DNA of 64,000 nt from Burhinus oedicnemus (taxonomy: Eukaryota > Chordata > Aves > Charadriiformes > Burhinidae), in assembly GCA_008921705.1 (NCBI GenBank), contig VFFE01007583.1:1621496-1685495 (forward strand), given 5' to 3'. The notes under the pieces were generated by a model that was given only the letters and a program-made list of their open reading frames with translations, was not told the DNA's origin and did not search any database. Shown here piece after piece: positions 36,201-49,107 of this stretch. Numbering within the stretch: the stretch's first letter is position 1; each line of letters begins with the position of its first letter. Both the position numbers and the translations under genes were made by a program.

Positions 36201-39200
36201 TGCTTAACTGGTTAATTGCTTCCTTGCTTTCATTTTCATTGATACAAATTGCTTTAAAAATTCAAACAAGAGGTTGGTTGCAAATCTTCTATTAATGTTA
36301 CTTAAGTCTGCATTGCATGCAAACTCACTGCATTATTTAAAATTCTTTGTTTGACTTTCTATTTTCAGACTCATGTACTAAAATAATTGGTTTGTACTAA
36401 GTGGTTTACCAAAACAATGGAAACTAATGGGCATTTTTAGAAAATATAGACAATTTACAGAAAAAAAATGTACAGTGGAAGAACTGACCATTTGTGATTC
36501 AGTTCTTTCAGTATACATGTCTGTTATCTAAAGCTCGATGTAACTGAAACTTTCTGATCTTCTAAATAGCTCCCCAGCCGAAGAATTGTTTCTTACAGCT
36601 ATTCAACAAAATGCATGCATTACATCCAATGAAAAATATATTAGCCTTATTGAAAAAATATTGTAACTTAGTGCACCATACCTATAATATAACTTACTGT
36701 CATTAAAATCCAAGTTTGCTAGGATGTCACTGGTACTGCAAATCTAATTTTTTTTAAAGATGCTCTTCTAGTATAAACACTTGATGTTTGTTTTTATTCC
36801 TACTGCAAAGTAAGCCAAAGATATAGTTGTCTTTTGGAAAGCTAAATGGTGAACAAAACACATATAGAAAATCCTGTATCCTGTTTTTGCTTATCTACTA
36901 AGAAAATAGAAATTTTACTGTCTTCACAATAGTCTTATAGCAGTGAAGGAAAGCCCTATGTAGTCCATCAGCAGGCCTGACCAGATTTGTTATGATTGAG
37001 TTAAGATGAAAGTATGTTGTCTTGAGTAATTCCATGGACCTAGTTTTGCTTTACAAATGTTAATGTTTGTCTGCTTTGGAAATAAACTAGTATTGCTCTG
37101 CAGCTGCAGTTATAGCCTTAAAGCTGTTGTATGGGCAATTTGATCTGGAAGAGTTTGTACATCTTGCCAAATTAGCTGAATTTAAGATCTGCTGGTTTAA
37201 GAATAAGAATGTTGATATAGATACGGAGATTTAGACTAATATATAATCTATAATAGCAATTATATCAATTCATTAGATAGCATTACATTTTTCTAAGAAA
37301 ATCCTTAGTTTATGCAAGAACCCACCTCTGATAAAGACATCTCACAAGTTTTGCTGGTAAGTGTCTATTCTAAAAGCCAGTTTTTCTAATTATCAATAAC
37401 TTACAGATGTCTACATATTCACGAGGCTGACTAGGGATCTGCTATGACCAAAAAGGAACCAACTTACCTGTTCTATTGAATGTTTTATGTCAATGTCCTT
37501 CAGGTCTGGGAGAGAATCTCATAAACATGATAAAATTTCTGAATTTACCCATTAAAAAAAAAAAAAAATCTTAAATTGAGTACCTACTATGGCCCCGCTA
37601 AAAATAGGTGTTTCTGTATGTCTTGTGAAGAACTTACCATCAACTTTTTTATTTGCTGTTCCCTATTTGTTTGACAGTTTTTCATTTTTTTTCCTATTTT
37701 ACTCCTTTTGAAAGTTAAACTTTCGCTTTTGGCCCTGTACTGTACCACTGCTTAAAATGTTTGACTAGTTGCTACAACCCCATCAACAATATTTCCTTGT
37801 GGTTTCTCATCTGTACATTTGTACCTACTTGTCTGACAAACTGTATGCTCTTCTAGGTAAAAAGATGAGTCATGCTTGAAAACTGACCAGTAAAGTGAGT
37901 GTGTAGTCTCTCATTCAGACTTATAAGCACTCCTACAGTTCATATATATCATTGATAAATGCTGTGTGCAATTGAGAGAAACAAAAAATACAAATGTTCC
38001 AAAAATTCTTAAAAAATTATGCAGTCATGGAAACAGCAATGGGTTTGAACACCTAGCAATGAACATAGGTGGATAGGGTTGGTGTCTGCTTTAGGAATAG
38101 AGAAGAATGAATTATCTTTCCAAACCAGTCATGTGTAAGAGGGTATAGATGCCTTCTTTAGCCTGAGGTTGGCTACCAGTGCCTCCCAATGCCTGCAGCA
38201 GCCATTGATACGATAAAATAATATAATGTGTGAACCACAAGTAGACTTATTTAGGCATGGTTCTCATTTGTATCTAAAGTCACAATTTGATCCCAAGGAA
38301 ACTCATGTTTTTAGGCAAATACCAGACCAAGTGCAAGATTTTTATTTTCAGCTGACCAATATTGTGTGGGGTTTTGGGACGGTTTTTGTATGTTGTATAT
38401 TGTAAAACAGATGTAAAGGTTTTGTATGGCTCTTCATATTTCCTCCCTCTTCTTTGTGTATTAGCAAAAGTGTACATGGCTGACTATACTCAGTATTGAG
38501 CCCCAGCAGTGTAAAATTTGTATTCAGCCTTTGTCTCTTCAAGCTAAACTGAATTCTAGTCACTAGAATGCAATGGTTTTGGCTTCCAGACAGAAATTGT
38601 TTCCAGGCAGGAATTTACAGCATTGTAATGTAGTTGGTTTACCTTCAGGGTAGAATCAATGTAGGGCAGTTTTAACTCTGTTGTGCTTGTTACTCATTGA
38701 ATATGGGAATGCATTTGTTACAGAAGTACTCCTTTAATCTTGAACATTAGCAATCAGTAGTATCTCCTCCTTTCAACTAAGATTGTGTTTTATTGGCAAA
38801 TTTGATAATATTACAAGGAGCATAGTTATTTATGACTATTTGGATATCTAAAATAGGATAATGCCTTGAGGTCTGTTTTTTGTTTTAAGTCATACATTCT
38901 TATTTTGTGAGAGAAGTAAAATTATTCTATTAAGCTGATTAGAGTGAAAAATACACACTTAGCAATAAAGCATATATGCTTATATACTCAGTAGCCCCAG
39001 GTGTTTGGCATTTCTTAAGATGTAGGAAGGGTTTTCAGTGTATCCAAGCGCATTATTATGTGGAGCATATTTTTGTTTAGCCAGGGAACAGTCTCATTTA
39101 ACTTTGTTCTAAGCAGAAGTAACTCCAGATATCAGTAGGACTGACTTGCTTATCCTGGGACTGAATGATTCAGATGGAAACAAAGAATGGTGAGGTGAAA

Positions 39201-39926
39201 GAGGCTTGCCTACTGAGGAAAAGATATAATTTCTGTAGTTATCCTCTTAGCTGTGTGACTTTAGAATTTGTGTTTATAGAATATAGAAGTATTCTGGAAT
39301 GGTTTCCAGGCTGTGATCCAAGAAAAGTTAGGGCTTGTATGTAAAGGAGCTCTCAAAAAGGCTTAACTTAGTCATCCTTAGCTGCCCACAGGAAATTCTT
39401 TCATTGCAAGATCAAAACCGGATGTAGATGGGAAGTTGTAGCGATAATTTTGATGATGGGTTTGGGGTTTGTTTCCCCATCCCCTTCAAATTCTTGTTCA
39501 GTTTCAAGGGGTGGAAAAAAGATTAGCTATACCAGGTTACCTCAGTGGATTCAATAAGAAAATAATTATTAAAAGTTAGTATGAGAGTACCTGAGAAAGA
39601 TGTAGAGGTATGTACATTAGTCCTGACAAAGGACACAGACAATACCAAGGAACCACCATTCTGGGACATCATCCAAATTACAAACTTAACTGCTTGGTTT
39701 TAATCCATCAATGTGGTTAGGTCATCAAAAGATATGTTTGATAAATACAGACACAAAACTAAAGGCAGTTGTTATGCCTGAGCAGGAACAGTAAATTACT
39801 TATTCAAATGTTGCAATTAATGTAATTATGGGGACTAACACCCCACCCCCCCCTTCATACTATGTTCTATTTAAAGTGGATTGAATTACTCGAGGTATCT
39901 ATTTATACGGTCTGATTCCACTGCCA
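33289..39926. other. Gene desert, non-coding
   Basis: About 6.6 kb of AT-rich DNA with no recognisable gene, RNA or mobile element. Pyrimidine and T/G tracts lie at about 33480-33560, an A15 run at 37554-37568, and a C-rich patch at 39841-39853. Confidence 0.55.
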
Positions 39927-39944
39927 CCCTCCCCGCCCCCACCC
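39927..39944 (-). other. Canonical G-quadruplex motif on the - strand
   Basis: The + strand reads CCCTCCCCGCCCCCACCC, so the - strand has four runs of three to five G separated by single bases. One-base loops are known to favour a stable parallel quadruplex. It stands alone in AT-rich DNA. No promoter is recognised next to it. Confidence 0.75.
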
Positions 39945-42900
39945 TTATTTGAGATGTGTGAAATCTCATTATCTTTGTTTGATAGATACATAAGTTATCC
40001 CAAGTAGCTTATAAAGTAGTTGGAGTTATTTATCAGTCAACCTGTTCTTGAACCATTATTCTGAACCAGTGAGAGGTTGTAGGTTAGATCTTTAGAAAGT
40101 GTCTTCTAGAAAAGGTGAAGTTATATTTGTGTTAGTGTCATGCCACAACTGTTCAAAATATTTTGATGCATGCGATATTTTTTACTTTATTTCACTTGCC
40201 AATATTCATAGGCACAACATCAATTCTAAAGAGTTTGCTCTTCAACTGCAAAAGGAAACTTATTTCCAGGTGTCCCATTCATTTGCCTATCACATAAACG
40301 TTATGGCTGTGGTCACATAAGATTTGATTCATAGTCTATAATAATTATAATGTCAATAGTAATAGGTAAGGTATAGAATTCAATAGTTTAAGGTTGTGAC
40401 ACTCCTGGTTAGATATTACTATTACTTGTTGGTTAGATTAATGCATATTGGACCTGTTCACAGGGTGTTTTCTGAAGCCTGAATCTCATGAAATCAAAGC
40501 AATGTTTTGTCTAGATAACTGTTGAAGGTTATCAGCCTGTGGCATAGCATACCAGCTACAAATAACATAACTGCATTTGATCTTGTTTTCAGTGACTGTT
40601 ACAGGAGATTTGCTTTTGGTGTCATTGTGAAAGGGTCTGGGTTCTTGGAAATCTTGGTAGTTTCTGCTTAGAAAGGAATGGAATAAAAATACCTTTAGTC
40701 AATAAGTGGTATTTTCTTTCAAGGAACAATACCTTTTAGATTTTCAGCATGTTACTTTAAAGAGCGTTGATGATATCTCTCATGCTACAGCTCTAGTTAA
40801 TCACATACTTGTTGCACTGCCTCTTTCTACAATAAACAACCTTCAGAATAGTCTGGTAGTTAGAGCTTAGGGTAAATGATGCTGTAGATTGCACAAACTC
40901 TGTGAGACACAATCTCTTCCTGCATGTGTACAAACTTGATACAGAACAGTTTTTTTTCTTCTGTCTAAGGGCAACTGAATATTGTTATGCTTATTTATTT
41001 ATCTACAAAAGAACACTCACCTAATCCACTCATAATGCCATGTTTATGCTGGAATGACTTGAAAAAAAAAATTCTCAGAAGAATTCCCCGAAGTATCTCC
41101 ACTAACTTAATTGTACTTCAAGGACTGATTTAAAAACTCAAGAATTTCCTTTTGATCTGTTCACAAACTCTTTCACTGTAAGCATTCTAGTCCACTTCTC
41201 TCTGAAAATGATATTTTTCAAAAGGTTATCTCAGTACTCTCTTAACAAAAGAGCGTTTATCATTCCCAAAGTAGGTCTATTTACTCTAAGTCACACTGTG
41301 AAATGATTCAATGGCACTGCCAATCCCTGTTGATCTAGGTGACAAAACTCTCCATTTTGCATAGTATTCCTTGTTTTCAATGTAGATCACCCATTTCACA
41401 GATTACTGGGATCTCTACATGAGCTATTAAAACTTCAACGAAATTAGATGGCTCGTATTTCAAGAAATGTACAAAATCTGCATGTGAATGAAAACAAAGA
41501 TAAAGAGTTTATAAGTGAATTAGAGGGAAAAAAAAAAAAGGCTTACCTACTAGAAGGAACCAGACTTCTATTAGAGGGAGATAAAATAAAATGCATAGAT
41601 GAGAAATTGACATTGATGCACTACAGTGCCTAAGAAATTTTAATAAATGCTTCTTAAATAACAAGCCATTGCAGGCAATACTTGTTTCTTACCAGAGTGT
41701 TGAGAACAATTACATTTCAGGCTGTCTGGCTGTACATTACCATGTGGTGATGACTAAGGCTTTTCTTTGGGTTACCACTACCTTTCAAGATTTAGCAAAA
41801 GAGCTTTTCACTGATTCGTGGGCCCTGAGTTCAGTTTTATCTTTGGTAAGACCTGTGGTGTAACATGAACTACTCATGAGAGCTACTTCCAGAGGGAAAA
41901 AGAAAACCTCTGAAACTTGAGATCTTTTTTTTATGTGATTTTTTTTTTTTTTTTTAATCTTTTCCCTTGGACCTATGCTGATGCTAACAGTGATGGAATT
42001 CTGAACCAGTGGGTTTATGGCATTGCCTTTGACTCAATTTATTTCAGGTCAAATTGGCATCTAAGTTTCAAGTAGACAAATCACAAAATGACTTTATGGG
42101 AGGTTATAAATGTCTGTTTCTGTTATGAACTAACTGTTTAGTGAGTGTTTATTTCTCCTAATTTTTCCCAAGTGAGTAAACTAAAAGTTAGAAAGATGAT
42201 AACAGCATCTGTAAGCTATGGTTACAAAGATGATATGCATGACATTTCTATTCTGCTTTTCAGTGGTCTTACGTGCTTGGGAGAAGAGGCAGCAAGGCTG
42301 TAGAGTTGCAAAAGAGAGCACAGTGTGGCTACCAACTGGATTTTTAGTGTTAAACTTGGCTTTTACTTCTGTGGTAGAGCAACTGTCTCCATTTGTAGAG
42401 ATTTAGCACTCTGCTGCTTCGTTTCTTGAGATATCAGGTAAACCCCAATGCTATTTACTAAAGCATACAGATGACTCCCAAAGACATCTGCAGGAAATAC
42501 ATGTCTGCCTCTAGACGAAATTTGACTTAACTCAGGAGGAGAATTCACTGACTATAAATTAAGGCTTCACAAAGTGGGTTAATTTTTCGTTTAAAAACAA
42601 ACTAATTAAGAGACATGAGAGGCCCTGGCAATACAAATGGTGATAATAACATCTAAAGTCTGTATTGCTGTTTGTGTCTATTTTGAAATCTTTTATGCAA
42701 AATATTCCTGTTTTGTTGTGGTTCATAGGCTCATCTACTTGGGATTCAACCCAGAATGTTGTTTAAAACCTAAATTTTCCTGAAATGAGAAGGATGAAAG
42801 AGTGCACTCTGTGTTGTCACTTTAAGCCCATACATTTCTTTTTCATACACTGAGCATTGCACTGAAATACTTATTCTTACATTACCATACATAGTGCTCC

Positions 42901-45900
42901 CTGAGCATCCTCCCAGTCACTTCTTCCATAAAACATTACAACTAATGCATTATGCTTCCGACTGTTGATTATGGGTGATGTTATGACATGTCCCTTTGGG
43001 TTGTGCATAGCTTTTTAATTTTTACATGGATTGGCTTTGCACAGAACATCTACATTTCTAGGCAATCTATTAGTCTGTGAGGATAACTGCCATGTTGTGA
43101 AGGAGAGTTCATGTTTCAGCTTTTATTCTGAAACACTCCTTATGGGTGTATATGCACACATAAGCACGTAATCCTTGCTATCTTGGAGAATATTCAACAG
43201 AGTAGAAGAGACCAAGAACAATTTGTAGGTATTCTGTGGGAAGGGAACGTAGACTATAACCTGAAGAGGCATGAGAAATTCAGGACAAATCTGCTTTTTG
43301 GCCTTTCTGTTTCTTCCACTATCCAGCCAATTTCTCATGTCTCTTAGATCTTCTGTGCCTGTTTTTGTTGCTTTTTTGCTTTTATACTCCCCAGGAAAAA
43401 TGTCTTTTGCAGCCAATGCATTTTTCCAGCCTGGCACCAGGGGAATAGAAGACGAGCAACAAAAGTTCTGATTTGTTGAGGGTGTCAGCTGGAGTGGCGT
43501 CTGGCTGGGAAAGGGTGTCTTCCAGCGATTCAGTGGCAGCCAAACTGTACATTCATCTTGGCAGTGACACTAGCATCGTTGGCACAGGAAGGCTCTCTCT
43601 CTTCCTTAGAGAAGGTTAGGTGTGCCAGTTATGCAAGGCGGCTGTGGTTAGCTGGTTTTTGGAAGACAAGTTTATCCAGGCAAATCCCAGTCTCTACAGT
43701 CTCCATCTATACAGAGGATGTGAAAATCAAGACCATGGGAGTGCTTGGTGTGCAAGGACCGTGTTGCATTTCTACCTTGATGCAAGAAGCTTGCTAGGCA
43801 ATGAGGAATAAAAAACTTGGGTTGGTTTAGGATGGGTGGATGGATGCAGGCTAGGAAGAACTGTACAATGGCTGGGAGGCTTGCAATGGAGAGTATGGGG
43901 TTTTACACTTGAGAGACCCAGGGAAGCAGCTTAAGTGTGATATAAAAAAACTTCAATGGCAATTCAGGAATTGGGTGCATAAGTACAAAATAAGAGGGCA
44001 GGGCAAGCAAAAAGGAAAGAAATATTGTAGGACACATTATTAGAAAAAAGGTATTAGGAAGGGAGAAGGGACAGTAATCTAAAATGATTTAACATACCTG
44101 ATATATAATATGCCATACATGTAAAAGTGTCATGGTTGGTTTGGAGTCTGTGTAGAGGAAGGGATGTGGAGGCAGCCCTTTCTACCTCCACGTATCTTTG
44201 TATTTACTTTTGTATCCTAAATAACTACGTTAGTGTTCCACACCCTTTTAGAAGTTGTGTAAGTATAATGTTTTCAGGTTTGACAACTTTGATGAAAACA
44301 ACCCATAAATCACTCTTGCTACCAAAAGAAAAGTAGCTTTGATCATTTGGAAACATGAGTTAGGGTGGTGCGCCCAACACTTGCTGAAAGCTATTTCTTT
44401 GTCAGAGCACCTATAAACATGTTATCTTTTAAGTTGGGCCAGGTGATCGTATGTGCTAGAGGTGATCCTAGCTCACTGGTTTCTTGCGGGCTGTTTTGTG
44501 GATCCAATGAGCTATTTAGGCTCAATTTGGACATTTATAGTGGGGTACTATGACAAAGTTAGCTCTGTACTCCTTCAGATAGGGTTTCATAAGCTATGCA
44601 GATTGTAAGCTTGATTTCTGGAGAAGGGGAAGAATTGAGAATAACACTGTAGCACATAAAATACTGTAAATAGTTCTTATTTGCAATAGACTGCTGTGAA
44701 ACAGTCTTTATTTAGACTGTTATTACAGCTAATTTGGGGTAAATATTGCAAACATTTTATTTTCTCTCAGCGGACCAAAAAACAAATTGCAAAAAGAATA
44801 AAACTTTATTACTTTATCTTGAGAAGCACTTAAAGTACTGAAATAAGAAAGGGGAGGAATATAGGCCTCATATTTTTAGTGTACTTAATGATACTCTATC
44901 TGAAAAGCAAAAGCATGACCTGTTCATATCTCTTAAGATTTACACTTGGAGCAAGCAGATTTTGGGTCTCTAAAGAGGGGAAGTATTTTAGAACAAAAGG
45001 AAGGAAAAATACTGTATTTCATCAGTCTTTCATATGTGCAAGTAGATTTATTTTTTTTTCCTGGCATGAAGGTCATTGACAGTGAGAGAGATACCCACAG
45101 GCAACAAAGAGTTAAGCAGAACATACAACTATTTAAACATCCAAGGGAAGGTTGGGGGAGGAGGAGGAGGGATTAAAGCACCACCCAAGGTCTTTTAAAG
45201 ATGTTTTCTTTGTTCCTCCATATCTTGCAGTTCTACTCATAGATGAGAGCAGCACTAGGGGTAAGGGGGATAGAATGAAAAGCAGGAAAGAGAGGAGGTA
45301 AATGGATGTGGTGTTCTGCATCAGGAATATGACATGGTTCCCTGTGCCTTGACTCAGGAAGGAAAGGAGGGTACCAGAGGAGCTGTCGCCCTGAAAGGGA
45401 AGGAGACTGACTTCTGTGGATGCTGAGAGCTTATAATAGCTCAAGTACTGGGGGGGGATGGAGCCAAGTACTTAAACTTCGTGATGTGTGTATGGGGCAG
45501 CTTCCTGTCTTGAGCAATCCTAACTATATAGATGTGGCAGGAGCTCTTAACAATCTGTGGTTTCCCTGGATTTTCTGCTGACTGAAATGGATTTGTCTTG
45601 CTTTGAATGACTAACAATGGCTTCTGGGCCAACCATTACAGTCCTCAGCATCCCCCAAATTCCTGAGTTAAAAAGTATGGGTGACATTTGGAAAAGTTTT
45701 TGTTTGGTGGAATATGTTTTCTGGAATAGAAAAAATATTAGGGAAGGTGGCCAAGTGTGTGGAGGTTGTTTTGTTGGTTTTTTTTCTTTCTTACAGTATG
45801 TTTGAAAGATGCAACAATTTGCAGATGTGAAAACACCCTTTTGAGTTAATGACTTTTCTTACAATTCTCCAAGTATATAGCCTCTTGCCTTAACATGAAT

Positions 45901-46302
45901 GCTCGTGTATACTGTAATTGAAAATTTGAAGGTATTTCCAGCAGTACAAAAGAGAAAAGATATTATCAGGTAAAGCTATGTTGTACATACCAAGGCTGCT
46001 GTTCTTTTAATGGCATTGAAATGGAGTTTTCAACCTCATTGTTCAAACCATGAAGTGCTATTGATACTGGCATATTTAACTCAGTTTACACTAAGCAGCT
46101 TCGCAGCTGGATAGGTACAAATAACAACTGTAACTTATTTATTGTTACCCTTTCTGTCTGCTTTCTTCTTTGTTTAGGTAAACTGTTTTACTATGTCCAG
46201 AGCAGATATTCACAGTTTAAGAGTACAAAGTAATAATTGTCATCCAATACAATAAGCAATTAATTATTACCTAATAAGTATTTATGAGATATTAGATAAT
46301 GA
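39945..46302. other. Gene desert, non-coding
   Basis: No gene is recognised. A T17 run lies at 41939-41955. A less AT-rich patch at about 43480-43870 contains open frames without family resemblance and could be an old unassigned repeat. Confidence 0.55.
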
Positions 46303-46540
46303 TTAATATGCTTGCCACCCTCCAATAAGTGACCTGACGAGTCTGGTTAGCCTGGTAGTCATCAGTAAGAGGGGGAGAATGGTCTCCGTTGATCCTGAGA
46401 CAGGCTGAACATCACTGCTGCTATGGAGCAGTTTTCCAATTACCTGCGTTTTTTCCTTAGCGTTTTGTACCATTTGTGTTAGTTTTTCGTCTGGAACCCT
46501 CGAGGAACTGACCACCTCCATCTCAGTGCTCCTGCATCTG
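46303..46540 (-). other. Weak coding-exon candidate
   Basis: On the - strand the frame runs from about 46540 (after GATGCAG, an acceptor-like AG with a poor pyrimidine tract) through EVVSSSRVPDEKLTQM to KEKTQ. There CAG followed by GTAATT (about 46445) forms a donor-like site. The frame stays open to a stop at 46303 and holds several CpG codons, unusual for the surrounding desert. I recognise no family. Chance is the leading alternative. Confidence 0.12.
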
Positions 46541-48802
46541 TCTTTAGTTTTACCTTTCTTACCTGGTGTGGCTCTACTCTATTTGTTTTCTCACCACCCT
46601 TGCTTGCAACTTAGAAGCTTTTCACAGAAATCTGAACCAAGGTTACACAGCAGTGAAACTATGCCTTGGAAGGCAGAGACTGGATTGACTGGGAGGAGAG
46701 TTCTGCAAGACTGGGGTTGGATGTGCTGTTGTGGGTGTAGCTGAGAGATGGTAGGTTCCTGCCCGCGCTCTGCCTTGGTATGTCAAGAAACTTGGATGCA
46801 CGCGTCTTTCCTGTCAGCCAGCGATCACCTTGCTATTAGGAGTGTGTATGTTCAGTTCTGACAGCTCACTTCGTGGAGGGGTCAGGGGCAATGGTACCTG
46901 TGTTCATGCGAGATTATTAGGGTGGAGTGGTAACTTGAAAGGAAAGCGGTGGCAAGTCGATAAGTGGAAATGGTAATGTCTGAGCCCTGCTGAACTACAG
47001 CCAGAACAACTGTGAGGCCTTCCTTCCGCCAGTAATTATTTCCTTACTTTTTCTTACACTCCTAAATATTGCTGAAAGTGTTTCTTTGTAGAACTGTCAT
47101 GAGATAATTCAATAATATTCTTGTATGCATCGTTTTTTAAATAATCACACGATTTGAAGAGACTATTCCAATAAATATGATTAAAATTTCAAATGTGTTT
47201 TTATTTAGCCAATATCTGCAAGGTGCCTAAAAGCTGAGGAGATTTGAGGAGAAAATCTTATATTATCTCATTTTTGTTTGCAGTCATATAGCATGTTAGA
47301 ATGTTGTCCTTCTGGAGATGAGAGAAACTCTTTTGGTCTGGAATGTGTCTATGCATAAGTAGAAAGAAATTATCTAAAGAGAAATTTTGCCTGACAAAGA
47401 TCCCCTGCTTTTACCTAGCCTTGCTCACCTAGTCCACAGTAATTGCACTGTTCTGTGTAAGCCTGCTGATGTCAGTGAGAAATCATGAAATTGTTCCCCT
47501 CGTCTTGTTTTTTTAGAAGTATTTGCATTTCATTTTCTAATCACAGTTGCTAGCTTGAGCTTTGAACAGGAAAAAAAAAAAAAAGTCACTCGTGGTTTGA
47601 TGCTAGAAATCATTTTACTCTCAAATCCAGCTGAAACCTCTTGAGAAAGTCCATGATAAAACATCCATGGGATAATCAGCATCAGGTTGACCGGACTGGC
47701 CTTGCCCTACTTCCTTGATGAGTTACTTGATTAAAAGTTACTAATGTAATGAATAATGTAGAATCTTTTAAGACCGCACTCTACATGCACCTAAATATCC
47801 ATAATATCTGGGACTTGAAAATAGTTGGTGGGCTAACCTAGATGCAGGCTTCTGTGGGATGTGCTGTAGAGTTGCTGCACAGTGGGTGGAATGTAAAATA
47901 GAGAATTCCTTTTATTTTTAGGGAATCACAGCACTGATTGTGATTCACTGTGTGCTAGAGTTAAGATGCCACTTGTGGGTCCCCTTTTAAGGGGTTGACA
48001 GAATTTTATTTTTCTTTGAGGGCGGAGAAAAGATTTCTTCCTTTTAAAATTTTTCTAGGAAAGGGAGAACATCAGTAAAACAGTTCATACCGATGAATTT
48101 GGGAGACTATGAAAGACTGATTTAGCTGTGCTGATAGGAGGAGAGCTACAGACCTTGTGCATTTTTGCTTTTCTCGTTTGCTTCTCCCAGCCTCTCCGTT
48201 GCATAAACCTGATTGTTATACATTGTAAACTAATAAGAAGTTTAAAACTTGTGCAGCTGTTGTATGGAGAACAATGTATCAAACAGTAGACTTCTTTTGT
48301 AATACAATTAAAAGAAAAGAACCCTAATACAAAGGCTGGGATGCATGGCATACATGCTTGTGTTGAATTCTACTTTACTGATTCTTTTACTACTTCAGAA
48401 TTAGATAAAGATGGTTTCTAAAGTAATTTATAAGATTTTAAAATTTTTAATTTTGTGCTATTATTCCCTCTTCTTTATCTTTCCCATCTTTGAACGGCAC
48501 CTCTTTTCAGTAGCAAATTGAAAAGGGGAGGGAAAGAAGAGTTAGGGGAACAAAGTGATAAAAGTGGAAGAAGTCTTTCAGAAAAAGCTTGGTATGAAAA
48601 TATTTCAAATCCTCAGTTTTTTGTATCAGCTCTAATGAATGTCAGAATCACTGGTTTGACTTTCATTTTGTGTGCCTGTGTGATATGCTGGTGGGTTTGT
48701 TTTGGTTTTGTTATTTTTTTTTTTTGTTTTGTTTTGTTAAGAGTGTATACACCCTTTTAAGAAACGTGACATAGTTAGCTTTCTGTAGCATTTATAAGAT
48801 TA
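46541..48802. other. Non-coding DNA
   Basis: No gene is seen. A less AT-rich patch at about 46640-46960 is unassigned. An A14 run lies at 47571-47584 and a T12 run with T/G-rich flanks at about 48695-48738. Confidence 0.55.
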
Positions 48803-49107
48803 CCGTTCATTGTCACTTCCAACAGAGGAATGACGCAGATTCCCAGGGGCTGGTGGACCCCGATATGGAACATACTTTTGGCACTGGTAGCTGTATGAGC
48901 CCAGTTGTGAGATGTGGGAGCTGTGCTCATATGCATGGGAGCCGCTCTCCATGCTCAGACCCAAACACACAGCTTTGCTTCTCGGACACCTCTCCGTGGG
49001 GAGCAAGTCTGTTGCTCTGATCAGGTAATGCACGGAGCTGGCTATTGATTTTCCATTTAGTGAAAGATCATGTACAGAGAGGATAGGCTCTTGGACCTCC
49101 ATTGATG
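48803..49107 (-). other. Candidate coding segment, possible terminal exon or retrocopy
   Basis: A roughly 300-bp segment with clearly higher GC than its neighbours is open on the - strand and ends at a TAA (48800-48802). The translation is mixed and protein-like (for example SMESGSHAYEHSSHISQLGS and KYVPYRGPPAPGNLRHSSVG, ending SDNER), but I cannot match it to a family. Upstream, a run of seven T in the - strand followed by GGAG near 49105 could serve as a splice acceptor. Downstream, an A-rich tract (- strand of 48695-48738) lies about 60 bases after the stop without an AATAAA signal, so a processed retrocopy fragment is another reading. Chance is not excluded. Confidence 0.25.

Noticed and set aside
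45133..45444. 103-codon - strand frame rich in Ser and Leu
   Set aside because: Driven by purine-rich + strand composition (GGAGGAGG-type runs); no family features.
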